Shown: piece after piece, positions 8,138-16,640 of the stretch | How the letters are laid out: each line of letters starts with the position of its first letter | Numbering within the stretch: the first letter of the stretch is position 1 | Assembly (NCBI GenBank): GCA_015067435.1 | Contig: SVMM01000014.1 | Location: forward strand, 1-64,000 | Direction: 5' to 3' | Source of the DNA: Oscillospiraceae bacterium | GTDB lineage: Bacteria > Bacillota > Clostridia > Oscillospirales > Oscillospiraceae | DNA length: 64,000 nt | Made by a program: the position numbers and the translations under genes | The notes under the pieces: model-generated | What the model was told of the DNA's origin: nothing | Seen by the model: only the letters and a program-made list of their open reading frames with translations | Database searches by the model: none

Positions 8138-10444
8138 TTACGATACCACGATCACGCGAATACGCCCGCCGGCCGAGGGCACGGCGTCGTAATAGGCTTC
8201 GAAGGTATAATCTCCGGACAGCAGGGTGATAAGCGCGTCCGTCCCGCTGATCCATGTATCCGTGCCGCTGAAATAGATCTCCACCTGATCGGAAACCGGA
8301 TATTCCACGCTTCCGGAGACGGCGTACAGCCTGCCGTCCTGTACGAAGAAGCTGTCCGGCGCGGTCTCGAAGCAAAACATCTTTTTAAAGTCCGACACCT
8401 TCGTGTAGCCGGAGATGGTATGGGTGCCGAGCGTGACGCCGGCGTAGCATCCGCCCGCGGCGGAGACCAGACAGAGGTATTTCGACGAGGCGCCGCCGCT
8501 GTTGCGGATGCTTGCCGCCGTGTTGTAGGCCTCCATACTCCCGTTGCCGAGGTTGATGCCGTCCTTGTCCGCATAGAGCGAGAACCGGCCGTAGGTGTAG
8601 CAGTTGCCGGTGACGTCCTTGAGGACCAGCACGTCCACCTCGCCCGCCGTGTTCTTATGGGCATAGCTGACGCACGAGGCGGGAACCGTCGTCGTCCAGT
8701 CGATCGCGTCGAAATCGTAAGACGCCTGCCCCTGAACGCCCTCCAGACTGTAGACGTAGTCGCTGCCGCCCCATTCGAAGACCGCGCAGGACGGCGCAAG
8801 CGACAGCTTGCCGAGGGTGCGCGCCTCCAGATCCAGCTCTCCCGCGCCGCTTCCCGAAACCGTCGAGCAGTAAATCGTATCTGAGGCAGCCACGGTGACG
8901 GTGACGAGGGAACCTGCCGCGCCGTCGTTATACTCCATCTTTCCCGCGCTGAGCGTGACGCCGCTTCCGAGCAGCGTGACCGATTTGCCGTTCGCGGCGA
9001 GGATGCCCAGCATGCTTGCGCCGCTGCTCGAAGACTGCGCGGCGGCGACCTTGCCGTCGTCGGTCAGCAGCAGCGCCGCCGGCTCGCCGACCTTGAAGTT
9101 CTTGAGCGTATCCCAAGCGCATTCCAGCACGTCGAAGGTATGGCCGCCGACCGTGACGGTCTGCGCGGCGGAGATATTCGGGGACGCGGCGCTGATATAG
9201 CCGAACACGCGATAGTCCGAGACGCGCAGCGTATTGGAAAGAGCGTCGTAGTAGCCCACATCGTCCTTGGCGACGTCGGACGCGGACGCCGCCGCGCCAT
9301 TTTTGGTGATGGCGCAGCCCGACGATGCAATGCCGAGCTGCCGCGCCAGCGAGCTTGCGGCGGAGGTGGTGGCTGCCACCGCGGCGTTGGCACTGTTCAG
9401 GATGCCGCCGGCGAGATACAGGTACGCGATCGCGCCGTTGTCGTCAAAATACAGGCGGATGCTGCTGCCCGTCTGATCGTTCAGCTGGAGATAGCCGGTG
9501 CTGGCATAGGGATAGCTTTCGCCGCCCACGATCAGCTTCGCGCCGGACGCGACGCGATAGCTCTTGCCGTCGGCGCCCGTGATCGTCGAGGCGTCCGCCG
9601 AGGCGAGCTTCAAATCAAGCGTTTCGGTGCTGTTGGGAATGAAGCCCGTGACGCGGCCCGCCGCGTCGAACAGCAGCGTGCCCGCGCAGCCGCAAAGCTC
9701 CGCGCTCTGCGGGTTTGCCTGCGTGTAATACGCCGCGCCGGTGCTGCCCTCAAGGAGATACGCCGTCACCAATCCGCTCGCGCCGCCGGTCGACGCGTTG
9801 GTGTCCATGAGGATCGCGTCGCCGGTGGACGCCACGCCGTCCATGGCGGTGTAGTACGGCTTGCCCGTGCCGTTTTTATCGGTTTTCAGCGCGCGGCAGA
9901 TCATCACCGCCGCCTGCGCGCGCGTGAGCGTCTGGTTCCCGTTCAGGCCGAGGCCGCTTGAGACGCCGAGGCTCTCGCAGAAGTTGATCTGATCCACGGG
10001 CCAGACGGAGCCGGTCTCCGCACTCGTATAGCCCAGCATCCGCAGCAGCATCGTCGCAAGCTGCCCGTAGGAGAGCGTGTCGTTCGGGCCGAACGTGCCG
10101 TTGCCGAGTCCGCTGATGATCCCCTGCGAGTAGGCGAGGTTGACGTACCCGGTGTACCACATAGAGGGCTTCACGTCGGAAAAGAGCGTCTTTTTCTCGT
10201 AGGCGCTCACCTTGGCGCGCAGTCCCATTGCGCCGATCACCATCTTGCACGCCTCGGCGCGCGTCAGGGAATCGTTCGGGCGGAAGCTGGACGCGCTGTC
10301 GATGATGCCCAGTCCCGCCAGCGTCGGCGCGGCGCGCGCGGTCTCCGCGTCGCTGATATCCGTAAAGGAAGCGTTCGCCGCCGGAACGCTCTGGAGCACG
10401 AAAATCGCGCAGAGCAGCACGGCGAGCCATTTTGTTTTCTTCAT
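8138..10444 (-). CDS. SLH-domain cell-envelope protein
   Basis: 768 residues. A signal peptide (MKKTKW... to ANA at ~25) is followed by three S-layer-homology modules at roughly 26-75, 85-140 and 148-195. Typical SLH signatures are visible (LTRAEACKMV, FGPNDTLSYGQLATML, TLTRAQAAVMI). SLH modules bind pyruvylated secondary wall polymer, so the protein is probably surface-anchored. The remaining ~570 residues are Ser/Gly/Ala-rich beta sequence with no family I recognise. It starts 12 bases after the permease stop, so it is the last gene of the adaptor-ATPase-permease operon; co-transcription suggests it is linked to that exporter or is its cargo (inference). Confidence 0.85.
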   Translation of the reverse strand: MKKTKWLAVLLCAIFVLQSVPAANASFTDISDAETARAAPTLAGLGIIDSASSFRPNDSLTRAEACKMVIGAMGLRAKVSAYEKKTLFSDVKPSMWYTGYVNLAYSQGIISGLGNGTFGPNDTLSYGQLATMLLRMLGYTSAETGSVWPVDQINFCESLGVSSGLGLNGNQTLTRAQAAVMICRALKTDKNGTGKPYYTAMDGVASTGDAILMDTNASTGGASGLVTAYLLEGSTGAAYYTQANPQSAELCGCAGTLLFDAAGRVTGFIPNSTETLDLKLASADASTITGADGKSYRVASGAKLIVGGESYPYASTGYLQLNDQTGSSIRLYFDDNGAIAYLYLAGGILNSANAAVAATTSAASSLARQLGIASSGCAITKNGAAASASDVAKDDVGYYDALSNTLRVSDYRVFGYISAASPNISAAQTVTVGGHTFDVLECAWDTLKNFKVGEPAALLLTDDGKVAAAQSSSSGASMLGILAANGKSVTLLGSGVTLSAGKMEYNDGAAGSLVTVTVAASDTIYCSTVSGSGAGELDLEARTLGKLSLAPSCAVFEWGGSDYVYSLEGVQGQASYDFDAIDWTTTVPASCVSYAHKNTAGEVDVLVLKDVTGNCYTYGRFSLYADKDGINLGNGSMEAYNTAASIRNSGGASSKYLCLVSAAGGCYAGVTLGTHTISGYTKVSDFKKMFCFETAPDSFFVQDGRLYAVSGSVEYPVSDQVEIYFSGTDTWISGTDALITLLSGDYTFEAYYDAVPSAGGRIRVIVVS

Positions 10445-10456
10445 GTCGATTCCTCC

Positions 10457-11638
10457 TCAGTCCGCGCGCAGGGCGTCCACCGGCTGGAGACCGGACGCCT
10501 TGACCGCGGGATATAATCCGAAGCCGACCCCGATGAGCAGCGAGAACAGGAACGCGACCAGCGTCATCCAGATCTCGGGGAACAGGATCAGGTCATAGAT
10601 AAGCTTGCCCGCCAGCAGCGATCCGGCATACCCGATGATGATGCCGATGATCCCGCCGATGCCGGAAAGCACGGTGGACTCCACCAGAAACTGCGAAACG
10701 ATCACGTCCCGCTGCGCGCCGATGGCTTTTTTGATGCCGATCTCGCGCGTGCGCTCCGTCACGGTGACGAGCATGATGTTCATGATGCCGATGCCGCCAA
10801 CCAGCAGCGCGATGCCCGCAACGCCGCCCAGAACCACCTGAAGGCTCGCGGTCTCGTCCTCCGCGGCGTTCATGGCGTCGTTTCCGTTCTCCACGGTGTA
10901 GGAGCCGCGGTTGGTGTTGAAGTTCTCGCCCATCCAGTCCTCCACCGCGTCGATCACGGTGTCCATGTAGGTCGAGGCGCTGACCTTGACGGCGAACTGC
11001 GATACGGCGTCGGTGTTCAGGATCTGCCGGTTGAGCGTGTAGGGCACGACGATCATGTCGTCCATGGACTCCTCGGCGCTGCCGTCCTTGGCGTAGTACA
11101 CGCCCGCGACCGTCAGCGGGTGGCCGTCGTACATCAGCGTCTCGCCCACCGCGTTGCGGTAGCCGAACAGCGAATCCGCGACATGGGAGCCGATCACGCA
11201 GGCGAGGTTCTTGCCCTCGATGTCCATCTCCGTCAGATCGCGCCCTTCGTTCAAGACGAAGTTGTTGCACGCCGACCACTGCTCGTTGCCGAAGTAGATC
11301 TTCGCGGTCGTGTTGCTGTTGCCGTAATACTTGAGCGTGCCGGAGGTGGAATAGCTGGGGCTGACGCCCGTGATGTAATCCGAAAGCGCCGTGTCCACCC
11401 ACTCCATGAACTCGCCGGACTGGTCGGTGCTGTTCGTGCGGTCGTAGTTGGTCATGGTGACGTTGACCTTGTTGACGCCCTGCTTTTCGTAGTACGCCGT
11501 GAGATCGGCGTTGTAGCCCTGCACCACCGAGACGAGGATCAGCACGGCGCCCACGCCGATGATGATGCCGAGCATCGTGAGAAACGAGCGGACCTTCTTG
11601 TCCCGGATGGACTCAAAAGCCATGAATATGCTGTCCAA
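10457..11638 (-). CDS. MacB-like ABC transporter permease
   Basis: 393 residues with the FtsX/MacB layout: one N-terminal membrane helix (~20-40), a large extracytoplasmic MacB_PCD-type domain (~45-270), then three membrane helices in the C-terminal third. The conserved stretch around GGIGIMNIMLVTVTERTREIGIKKAIGA is partly visible as IMNIMLV and TREIGIKKAIGA. Family members are mechanotransmission exporters of peptides, lipoproteins or drugs, not importers. The gene lies 12 bases after the ATPase gene and upstream of the SLH gene. Confidence 0.92.
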   Translation of the reverse strand: MDSIFMAFESIRDKKVRSFLTMLGIIIGVGAVLILVSVVQGYNADLTAYYEKQGVNKVNVTMTNYDRTNSTDQSGEFMEWVDTALSDYITGVSPSYSTSGTLKYYGNSNTTAKIYFGNEQWSACNNFVLNEGRDLTEMDIEGKNLACVIGSHVADSLFGYRNAVGETLMYDGHPLTVAGVYYAKDGSAEESMDDMIVVPYTLNRQILNTDAVSQFAVKVSASTYMDTVIDAVEDWMGENFNTNRGSYTVENGNDAMNAAEDETASLQVVLGGVAGIALLVGGIGIMNIMLVTVTERTREIGIKKAIGAQRDVIVSQFLVESTVLSGIGGIIGIIIGYAGSLLAGKLIYDLILFPEIWMTLVAFLFSLLIGVGFGLYPAVKASGLQPVDALRAD

Positions 11639-11650
11639 TGCCGCGCCTCC

Positions 11651-12370
11651 TCACATGTTTTGATTGATCTCGACCGTCTCGTCCGGCTCGTTGGGCCGAT
11701 CCTCGATGATCCGCCCGTCCTGCAATCGGACGATGCGCTTCGCCTTCGCCGCGATGCCGTTGTCGTGCGTGATAAGGATGACCGTGGTGCCGTCGCGGTG
11801 CAGCGCGCGCAGGATGTCCAACACCTGACGCCCCGTTTTGGAGTCCAGCGCGCCGGTCGGTTCGTCCGCCATGATGATGGGCGAACGCGTGGCGATGGCG
11901 CGCGCGATGGCGACGCGCTGCTGCTGTCCGCCGGAAAGCACCATCGGGCGCGCCTCCGCGCGGTCCGCGATCCCCATTTTGTCCAGCGCCTCGACGGCGC
12001 GCTCGTGCCGCTCGGCAAGGGGCACGCCCTGATACGCCATCGGAAGCGCCACATTCTGCCAGACGGAGAGGGAGGGGATCAGGTTGTAGCCCTGAAAGAT
12101 AAAGCTGATCTTGTACGAGCGGATCTCCGCCAGCTCGCGCTCCGTCCGCTCGGCGATGGAGATGTCGTCCAGCAGGTACGTCCCGCGCGTCGGCACGTCA
12201 AGGCAGCCGAGAATGTTCATCATGGTGGATTTGCCGGAGCCGGACGCGCCGACGATCGCGACAAACTCGCCGTAGTCGATGGAGAGGCTCACGCCGTCCA
12301 GCGCCCGCACCTCGTTTTCCTGCCCCTCGCCGTAGATCTTGTAAAGGTCTTTGATTTCAATGAGACTCAT
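11651..12370 (-). CDS. MacB/LolD-type ABC transporter ATP-binding protein
   Basis: 239 residues from the chosen ATG at 12370, which has GGGAGG five bases upstream. A longer reading from 12466 adds only an alanine-rich antisense-like tail and is rejected. Walker A is GASGSGKST, the signature is LSGGQQQR, Walker B is IIMADEPT, and the H-loop reads LITHD. Closest to the LolD/MacB/YknY class of exporter ATPases. It is placed between the adaptor (13 bases upstream) and the permease. Confidence 0.93.
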   Translation of the reverse strand: MSLIEIKDLYKIYGEGQENEVRALDGVSLSIDYGEFVAIVGASGSGKSTMMNILGCLDVPTRGTYLLDDISIAERTERELAEIRSYKISFIFQGYNLIPSLSVWQNVALPMAYQGVPLAERHERAVEALDKMGIADRAEARPMVLSGGQQQRVAIARAIATRSPIIMADEPTGALDSKTGRQVLDILRALHRDGTTVILITHDNGIAAKAKRIVRLQDGRIIEDRPNEPDETVEINQNM

Positions 12371-12383
12371 ACCGGCCTCCCGG

Positions 12384-13580
12384 TCAACCCATGCCGCCCG
12401 GCATACCGCCGCCGCTGCCGCCGCTCCGGCCGCCGCCCGGCATGCCGCCGCCGCTGCCGCCGCCAAAGTTCGGCATACCGCTGCCGCCGAAGCTCGGCAT
12501 ATTGCCGCCGCTGAAATCGGGCATGCTGCCGAAGTCCGGCATGCCGCTCGCGCTCTCCTCCTCGTCGTTGCTCACGAGCGAGGTCGTGTCCCCGCCCGCG
12601 GGCGCCGTGTTCCGATAGCGCAGGAACAGCGTCGTATCCTTCTCCACGCCGGAGAGGATCTGGATGTAGCTGTCGTTGAAGTCGCCCGCCTCCACAGGGA
12701 CGGCGTAGTAGCCCTTCGGGAAATCCGTCACGCTGCCGCCGGCTTCTGTGGGATCAATCGTGTTTTCAGGCTCCGACTCCGCCTGCACGATCAGGTAATA
12801 GCCGCCGTCATAGGAGCAAAGCGCGTTCAGGGGCGCGAGCACGGTCTCTGCCGCCGCGCCGCTGTCCGAGCCGCCGCTGACGTCGATGGAGTAGTAGACC
12901 GTCACGCCGGAGGACAGCTCGCCCTCGGAGTCGATGGTGATCGTCGCGGCGAAGGTGCTCACGCCGCTCTGTCCCGACGTCGCTTCCAAACTCAGATAGG
13001 TCAGCTTCGCCGGATAGGTAACGGTTCGCGAGGAGGTGGTGCGGTACACCGTGACGTCCATGCCCTCCGTCAGATAATCCGCGTCCAGCTCGTCAATGTT
13101 GACCGAGATCTCCATGGAATCCTGGTTGTAGATGACCACGCTGCCCATGTCGGTGCCCGTCATGCGGTTTTTCGAGTAGTTCGCGGTGACGACGCGCCCC
13201 GAGATGTCGGCGTAGCGCGTGTACTCCGTGTCGATGGACGTCCGGAGGTCTTCGATCTTCTCCTCGCAGTTCCTGATCTGCTTTTGCAGGGTCTCCAGCT
13301 GCGTTTCATAGCTGGACGCGTCGATGACGAACAGGACCTGTCCCCTGCTGACGCGCTCGTAATCCACCACGTTGACCGCCGACAGCTCGCCGGTCGCGCC
13401 CGCCATGACCGTTTTGACGTTGTTGTACGTAAGCTTCGCGTCATCCACCGCGTAGATCTCGCCGCCGGACGCGTCCTGCGCCCAGCAGGTCACCGTCGTG
13501 CCCTCGGTCAGCGAGCCGGGGTTCTGGATCACGATCTCAACGGCAAAGCACTTGAGCCCCTCCGCCGTCGTATAGTCCAC
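12384..13580 (-). CDS. Efflux periplasmic adaptor (MFP/HlyD-like), 5'-truncated
   Basis: The open frame gives 398 residues from a GTG at 13580 that has no ribosome site; the frame stays open to ~13617. What remains is one barrel-sandwich half (ATGELSAVNVVDYERVSRGQ), a short helical hairpin (SYETQLETLQKQ to ~Y155), the second half, and a beta-barrel region. The signal/anchor helix and first lipoyl/barrel part expected of this family are missing. The tail is a Gly/Met/Pro-rich stretch (repeats of GMPxF and GGGMPGG). It heads an operon with ATPase, permease and SLH genes, so it would bridge the MacB-like permease to the envelope. The homologous reading ends abruptly near 13590, where a nitroreductase begins on the other strand. 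Confidence 0.75.
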   Translation of the reverse strand: MDYTTAEGLKCFAVEIVIQNPGSLTEGTTVTCWAQDASGGEIYAVDDAKLTYNNVKTVMAGATGELSAVNVVDYERVSRGQVLFVIDASSYETQLETLQKQIRNCEEKIEDLRTSIDTEYTRYADISGRVVTANYSKNRMTGTDMGSVVIYNQDSMEISVNIDELDADYLTEGMDVTVYRTTSSRTVTYPAKLTYLSLEATSGQSGVSTFAATITIDSEGELSSGVTVYYSIDVSGGSDSGAAAETVLAPLNALCSYDGGYYLIVQAESEPENTIDPTEAGGSVTDFPKGYYAVPVEAGDFNDSYIQILSGVEKDTTLFLRYRNTAPAGGDTTSLVSNDEEESASGMPDFGSMPDFSGGNMPSFGGSGMPNFGGGSGGGMPGGGRSGGSGGGMPGGMG

Positions 13581-13592
13581 ATAGCGGATATC
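13581..13592. other. Joint between two 5'-truncated divergent genes
   Basis: To the left, the adaptor (minus strand) loses its N-terminal part. To the right, a nitroreductase (plus strand) starts in the middle of its conserved QQPWYFVAITD motif. Two unrelated genes losing their 5' ends within about 12 bases, with no promoter or ribosome site for either, points to an inversion or deletion breakpoint or an assembly chimera. A GATATC hexamer (13588-13593) lies at the joint, but I attach no weight to it. Confidence 0.6.
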
Positions 13593-13630
13593 AGCAGCCC
13601 TGGTATTTTGTCGCGATCACCGACAAGGAC

Positions 13631-14173
13631 GTGATGAGTGAGCTTTCCGGCTCCGCCGGCATGTCCGCGCCCCCGCAGGGCGGCTCGATGCCGGCGCTCC
13701 CACAGGACGGCACGGTGCCCACACCTCCGCAGGATAGCTCGATGCCCACGCCCACGCAAGATGGCTCGATGCCTACGCCTTCACAGGACGGAACCATGCC
13801 CACGCCTCCGCAGGGCGGCGCTCCGGCGTCCGGCGGCGCAAAGGCCTCGCTCGGTGACTCCCCGCTTGCCATCATCGTCTACATGGACGAAAGCACCGCT
13901 TCGCCCACCCCCGCCTTTGACTGCGGCCTCGCGACGCAGAACATGTACCTTGCCGCCGTCTCGCTCGGCTACGGAGCAAAGATCGTGTCCTCGCCGACGA
14001 TGACACTCAACGGAGCGGAGCACGATCAGATCTGTGAAAAGCTGGGCGTCGATCCCTCCATGACCGCGGTGGCGGTGCTGCTGGTCGGCAAGCCGGACAG
14101 CAGCGGCATCGACGGCGTGACCGGCGCGTCCACACGGGCGGGTTTAAGCGAGAAGACCAGCGTGATCGGATAA
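13631..14173 (+). CDS. Nitroreductase family protein, 5'-truncated
   Basis: The recognisable reading starts at ~13592 (QQPWYFVAITDKDVM), the FMN-binding motif normally about 40-60 residues into a nitroreductase. The first in-frame starts are GTG 13631 and ATG 13634. The C-terminal half is intact: DCGLATQNMYLAAVSLGYG, then ICEKLGVDP and a final beta strand VAVLLVGKP. In place of the usual middle helices is a proline-rich stretch of six 9-residue repeats (13667-13828). Family members use FMN and NAD(P)H to reduce nitro or quinone groups. Without the N-terminal FMN-phosphate contacts this copy should be inactive unless the missing part lies elsewhere. A strong terminator follows at 14195-14244. 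Confidence 0.7.
   Translation: MMSELSGSAGMSAPPQGGSMPALPQDGTVPTPPQDSSMPTPTQDGSMPTPSQDGTMPTPPQGGAPASGGAKASLGDSPLAIIVYMDESTASPTPAFDCGLATQNMYLAAVSLGYGAKIVSSPTMTLNGAEHDQICEKLGVDPSMTAVAVLLVGKPDSSGIDGVTGASTRAGLSEKTSVIG
13667..13828 (+). repeat. Six 27-bp repeats encoding Pro-rich 9-residue units
   Basis: Units read APPQGGSMP, ALPQDGTVP, TPPQDSSMP, TPTQDGSMP, TPSQDGTMP and TPPQGGAPA, inside the nitroreductase frame. Such an in-frame minisatellite is prone to slippage and length change. Confidence 0.8.
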
Positions 14174-14194
14174 GCACCTCGCGCACAACAATAA

Positions 14195-14244
14195 TACAGA
14201 ACGACGCTCCGCGGTTCTGTCGAACCGCGGAGCGTCGTTCTGTA
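14195..14244. terminator. Long perfect stem-loop terminator
   Basis: A 22-bp perfect stem (14195-14216 with 14223-14244) with a 6-nt loop, 21 bases after the nitroreductase stop. It probably ends that transcript and may block read-through from the left. The rest of the gap to 14337 shows no gene. Confidence 0.7.
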
Positions 14245-14337
14245 TAGGGGTGTGTGAAAAAGAGAGAAAATCACATTGACTGACCAACTGATCATATACG
14301 GGATCAACCGGAATGGCGCAATAAAGGCAAGCCTCTC

Positions 14338-14517
14338 TTAGCGCTTACCGCTGCGGCGGCCGTTGAGATATCGAATGAGGTACATGCAGGCCAGCAGCAA
14401 AAACAGATAGGCAAAAACGCGGAATATGCCCACGTCCACCAGAAACGTCGCACCCAGATAGAGCAAGCCGCCTCCGCCCCACATCAGGGCGTTTGCCAGA
14501 TTGGATCGGTTGTTCAT
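14338..14517 (-). CDS. Small membrane protein at the end of the TRAP operon
   Basis: 59 residues (MNNRSNLANALMW...NGRRSGKR). The ATG lies one base after the TGA of the TRAP permease, so translation is coupled. Two hydrophobic helices (~11-28 and ~30-50) are followed by a basic tail, predicting a hairpin membrane protein with a cytoplasmic C-terminus. I recognise no family. Conserved position and coupling suggest an accessory subunit of the transporter; this is inference. Confidence 0.65.
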   Translation of the reverse strand: MNNRSNLANALMWGGGGLLYLGATFLVDVGIFRVFAYLFLLLACMYLIRYLNGRRSGKR

Positions 14518-14518
14518 C

Positions 14519-16516
14519 TCACTTCTTCTGAAGCCTCATGATGAAAGCGGGGCCGCGTTCCCACTTCCTGAGGTTGACGAGCAGCAGAACGGCCGCCACC
14601 GCGACGCCGACGACGTCCGTCAGCGTGCCGGGCACGAACATCAGCGCGCCGGAGGCGACAAGAATGACGCGTTCAAACCAGTTGAGCTTCCAGAACAGCC
14701 AGCCCTGGAAACCGCCGGAGATGATTGCCGTGCCGATGAAAGCCGACAGAAAGACCGAAAGCACCTCGATCACATTGCCCTGCATCATCATGGCGGGGCT
14801 GTAACAGAACGCAAACGGGACCAGGAAGCCCGCGAAGCCGAGCTTGCACGCCTCGACCGCCGTGGTCATGGGGCTTGCCTTGGCGATGCCCGCTCCGGCG
14901 TAGGCCGCCAGCGCAACGGGCGGGGTGATGGCAGACAGGCAGGCGAAGTAAAACACGAACAGGTGCGCCGTCAGCGGGGTCAGGCCCAGCTTAATCAGCG
15001 ACGGGGCAAGGATCGATGCCGCAATGACGTAGGCCGCGGTCGTCGGCAGGCCCATGCCGAGGATGATGCAGGTGATGGCGGTGAACAGCAGCGACGGGAA
15101 CAGCATACTGTGCGCCAGCTGGATCATCATATCGCCGAAGATGACGCCGATGCCGGTCAGGGACACCATGCCGACCACGCAGCCAGCGCAGGCGCAGCCG
15201 ATGACGATGGACATGGCGGAAAAGCCGGATTTGACCATCGCGGATGGGATGCTCTTGAGCGTGAAACGCTTTTTCCGGTCAAAGAACATGACCACCGGAA
15301 CCGCCACGGTCGCCCACAGGGCGGAGTACAGCGGCGAGAGCTGGATAACCAGCAGCGCCACGATCAGGATGCCGAGGATCAGCAGATAGATCCAGCCGTC
15401 CTTGAGCACATCGCGCGTCTTCGGAATGTCCTTCTCGTCCATCTTCGTGATGTCGATCAGCTCGGACTGGGTGATGACCGCCACCGCGCAGCCCCAGTAA
15501 TACAGGAGCGCCGGTATGACCGCCGCGATGACGATGGCAATGTATTTTTGCTCCGTGAACGCGACCATCAGGAACGCGCCGGAGCCCATGACGGGGGGCA
15601 GGATCTGGCCGCCCGTCGACGCGACCGCCTCCACGCCGCCGGCAAACTGCGACTTATAGCCGCGGGACTTCATCAGCGGGATGGTAAACGTGCCCGTTCC
15701 GACGACGTTGGCGACGGCGGAGCCGTTGATGGAGCCCATCAGGCCGGACGCCACGACCGCGGAGAGCGCGGGGCCGGACTTGATCTTGCCCGTCAGGGAA
15801 ATCGCGATGTTGTTGATGAAGTCCGAGCAGCCCGACGCTTCGAGGAACGCGCCGAACATGACGAACATGAAGATCACGGACGCTGAAACGCTCATTGTCG
15901 TGCCGAACAGTCCGTCGAGGTCGGTGGCAAGAAACTTGAAAATACGCGTGAGCGAATAGCCGCGGTGCGCGATGGCCATCGGCAGATGCGGACCCGCCAG
16001 CGCGTAGGCGATGAAAATGAGCGAGAGGATCGGCATGATGTAACCGAGGGTGCGGCGCGCCGCCTCCAGCACGATGATGGTCAAAACCGCGCCGGCAAAG
16101 GTCGCCATCCACGTCGTCTTGCTCAGGCGCTCGGTCAGGTGATGCACCTCGTCCATCGCCATGATGACGGCGATCCACGAGAGAACGATCAGACAGATGT
16201 CGATCACGCGGCAAACCGCGCGGAACGCCTTACTGCCCGCGAATTTATCCTTGAAACAGTGTTTGTAGAGCGGCTGGGTCAGCAGGATCAGCGTCAGCGC
16301 AAAGGCAAGGTGGATACCGCGCTGCGTGACGTAGTCGTACAGGCCGTGGAAGCCGGTCCAGATGTGGAACGTGGTCATGCAGAAGGCGAACAGGGCTGCG
16401 GCCTTGATGAAAATGTCGCCCTTGCCCTCCTCCAGCGTCTTCGCCGCGGCAAGCTCGCTGTCGAGCGAGGATACGTCGATCTCCTGTACTTCGTCTTTCT
16501 TCTTGTGTTCAGCCAT
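14519..16516 (-). CDS. TRAP transporter fused permease (DctQ-DctM, TAXI type)
   Basis: 665 residues from ATG 16516, chosen because GGAAGG lies eight bases upstream; the ATG at 16546 lacks this. A charged cytoplasmic N-terminus (AEHKKKDEVQE) is followed by a four-helix DctQ-like part and about twelve helices of DctM. Typical family segments are visible (GSINGSAVANVVGTG, GLPTTAAYV, SAITPPVALAAYA). TRAP transporters couple sodium or proton gradients to uptake of organic acids or amino acids delivered by a binding protein. The partner is the TAXI lipoprotein just upstream. Confidence 0.93.
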   Translation of the reverse strand: MAEHKKKDEVQEIDVSSLDSELAAAKTLEEGKGDIFIKAAALFAFCMTTFHIWTGFHGLYDYVTQRGIHLAFALTLILLTQPLYKHCFKDKFAGSKAFRAVCRVIDICLIVLSWIAVIMAMDEVHHLTERLSKTTWMATFAGAVLTIIVLEAARRTLGYIMPILSLIFIAYALAGPHLPMAIAHRGYSLTRIFKFLATDLDGLFGTTMSVSASVIFMFVMFGAFLEASGCSDFINNIAISLTGKIKSGPALSAVVASGLMGSINGSAVANVVGTGTFTIPLMKSRGYKSQFAGGVEAVASTGGQILPPVMGSGAFLMVAFTEQKYIAIVIAAVIPALLYYWGCAVAVITQSELIDITKMDEKDIPKTRDVLKDGWIYLLILGILIVALLVIQLSPLYSALWATVAVPVVMFFDRKKRFTLKSIPSAMVKSGFSAMSIVIGCACAGCVVGMVSLTGIGVIFGDMMIQLAHSMLFPSLLFTAITCIILGMGLPTTAAYVIAASILAPSLIKLGLTPLTAHLFVFYFACLSAITPPVALAAYAGAGIAKASPMTTAVEACKLGFAGFLVPFAFCYSPAMMMQGNVIEVLSVFLSAFIGTAIISGGFQGWLFWKLNWFERVILVASGALMFVPGTLTDVVGVAVAAVLLLVNLRKWERGPAFIMRLQKK

Positions 16517-16565
16517 TTCGATTTTCCTTCCCTCTGTTATGGTCATTTTTGCGGGAAAGCGCGAC

Positions 16566-16594
16566 GGCCGGAGCTGGTCGTCCCAACTCCGGCC
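16566..16594 (-). other. Stem-loop between TAXI gene and TRAP permease
   Basis: GGCCGGAG (16566-16573) pairs with CTCCGGCC (16587-16594) in the 124-base gap before the permease start. There is no clear T-run. It may stabilise the upstream mRNA end so that the binding protein outnumbers the permease. Confidence 0.4.
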
Positions 16595-16640
16595 TCAAAT
16601 ACCTGTGCGGGGCCGGCTTTTATGCTCCGGCTCGTCCGGA

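Noticed and set aside
12371-12466. Longer start for the MacB-type ATPase
   Set aside because: It adds an alanine run that is the out-of-frame shadow of the GMP-rich tail of the adaptor gene. ATG 12370 has a good ribosome site.
13588-13593. GATATC hexamer exactly at the truncation joint
   Set aside because: It could hint at a restriction-ligation artefact, but a single six-base match is expected by chance and carries no weight alone.
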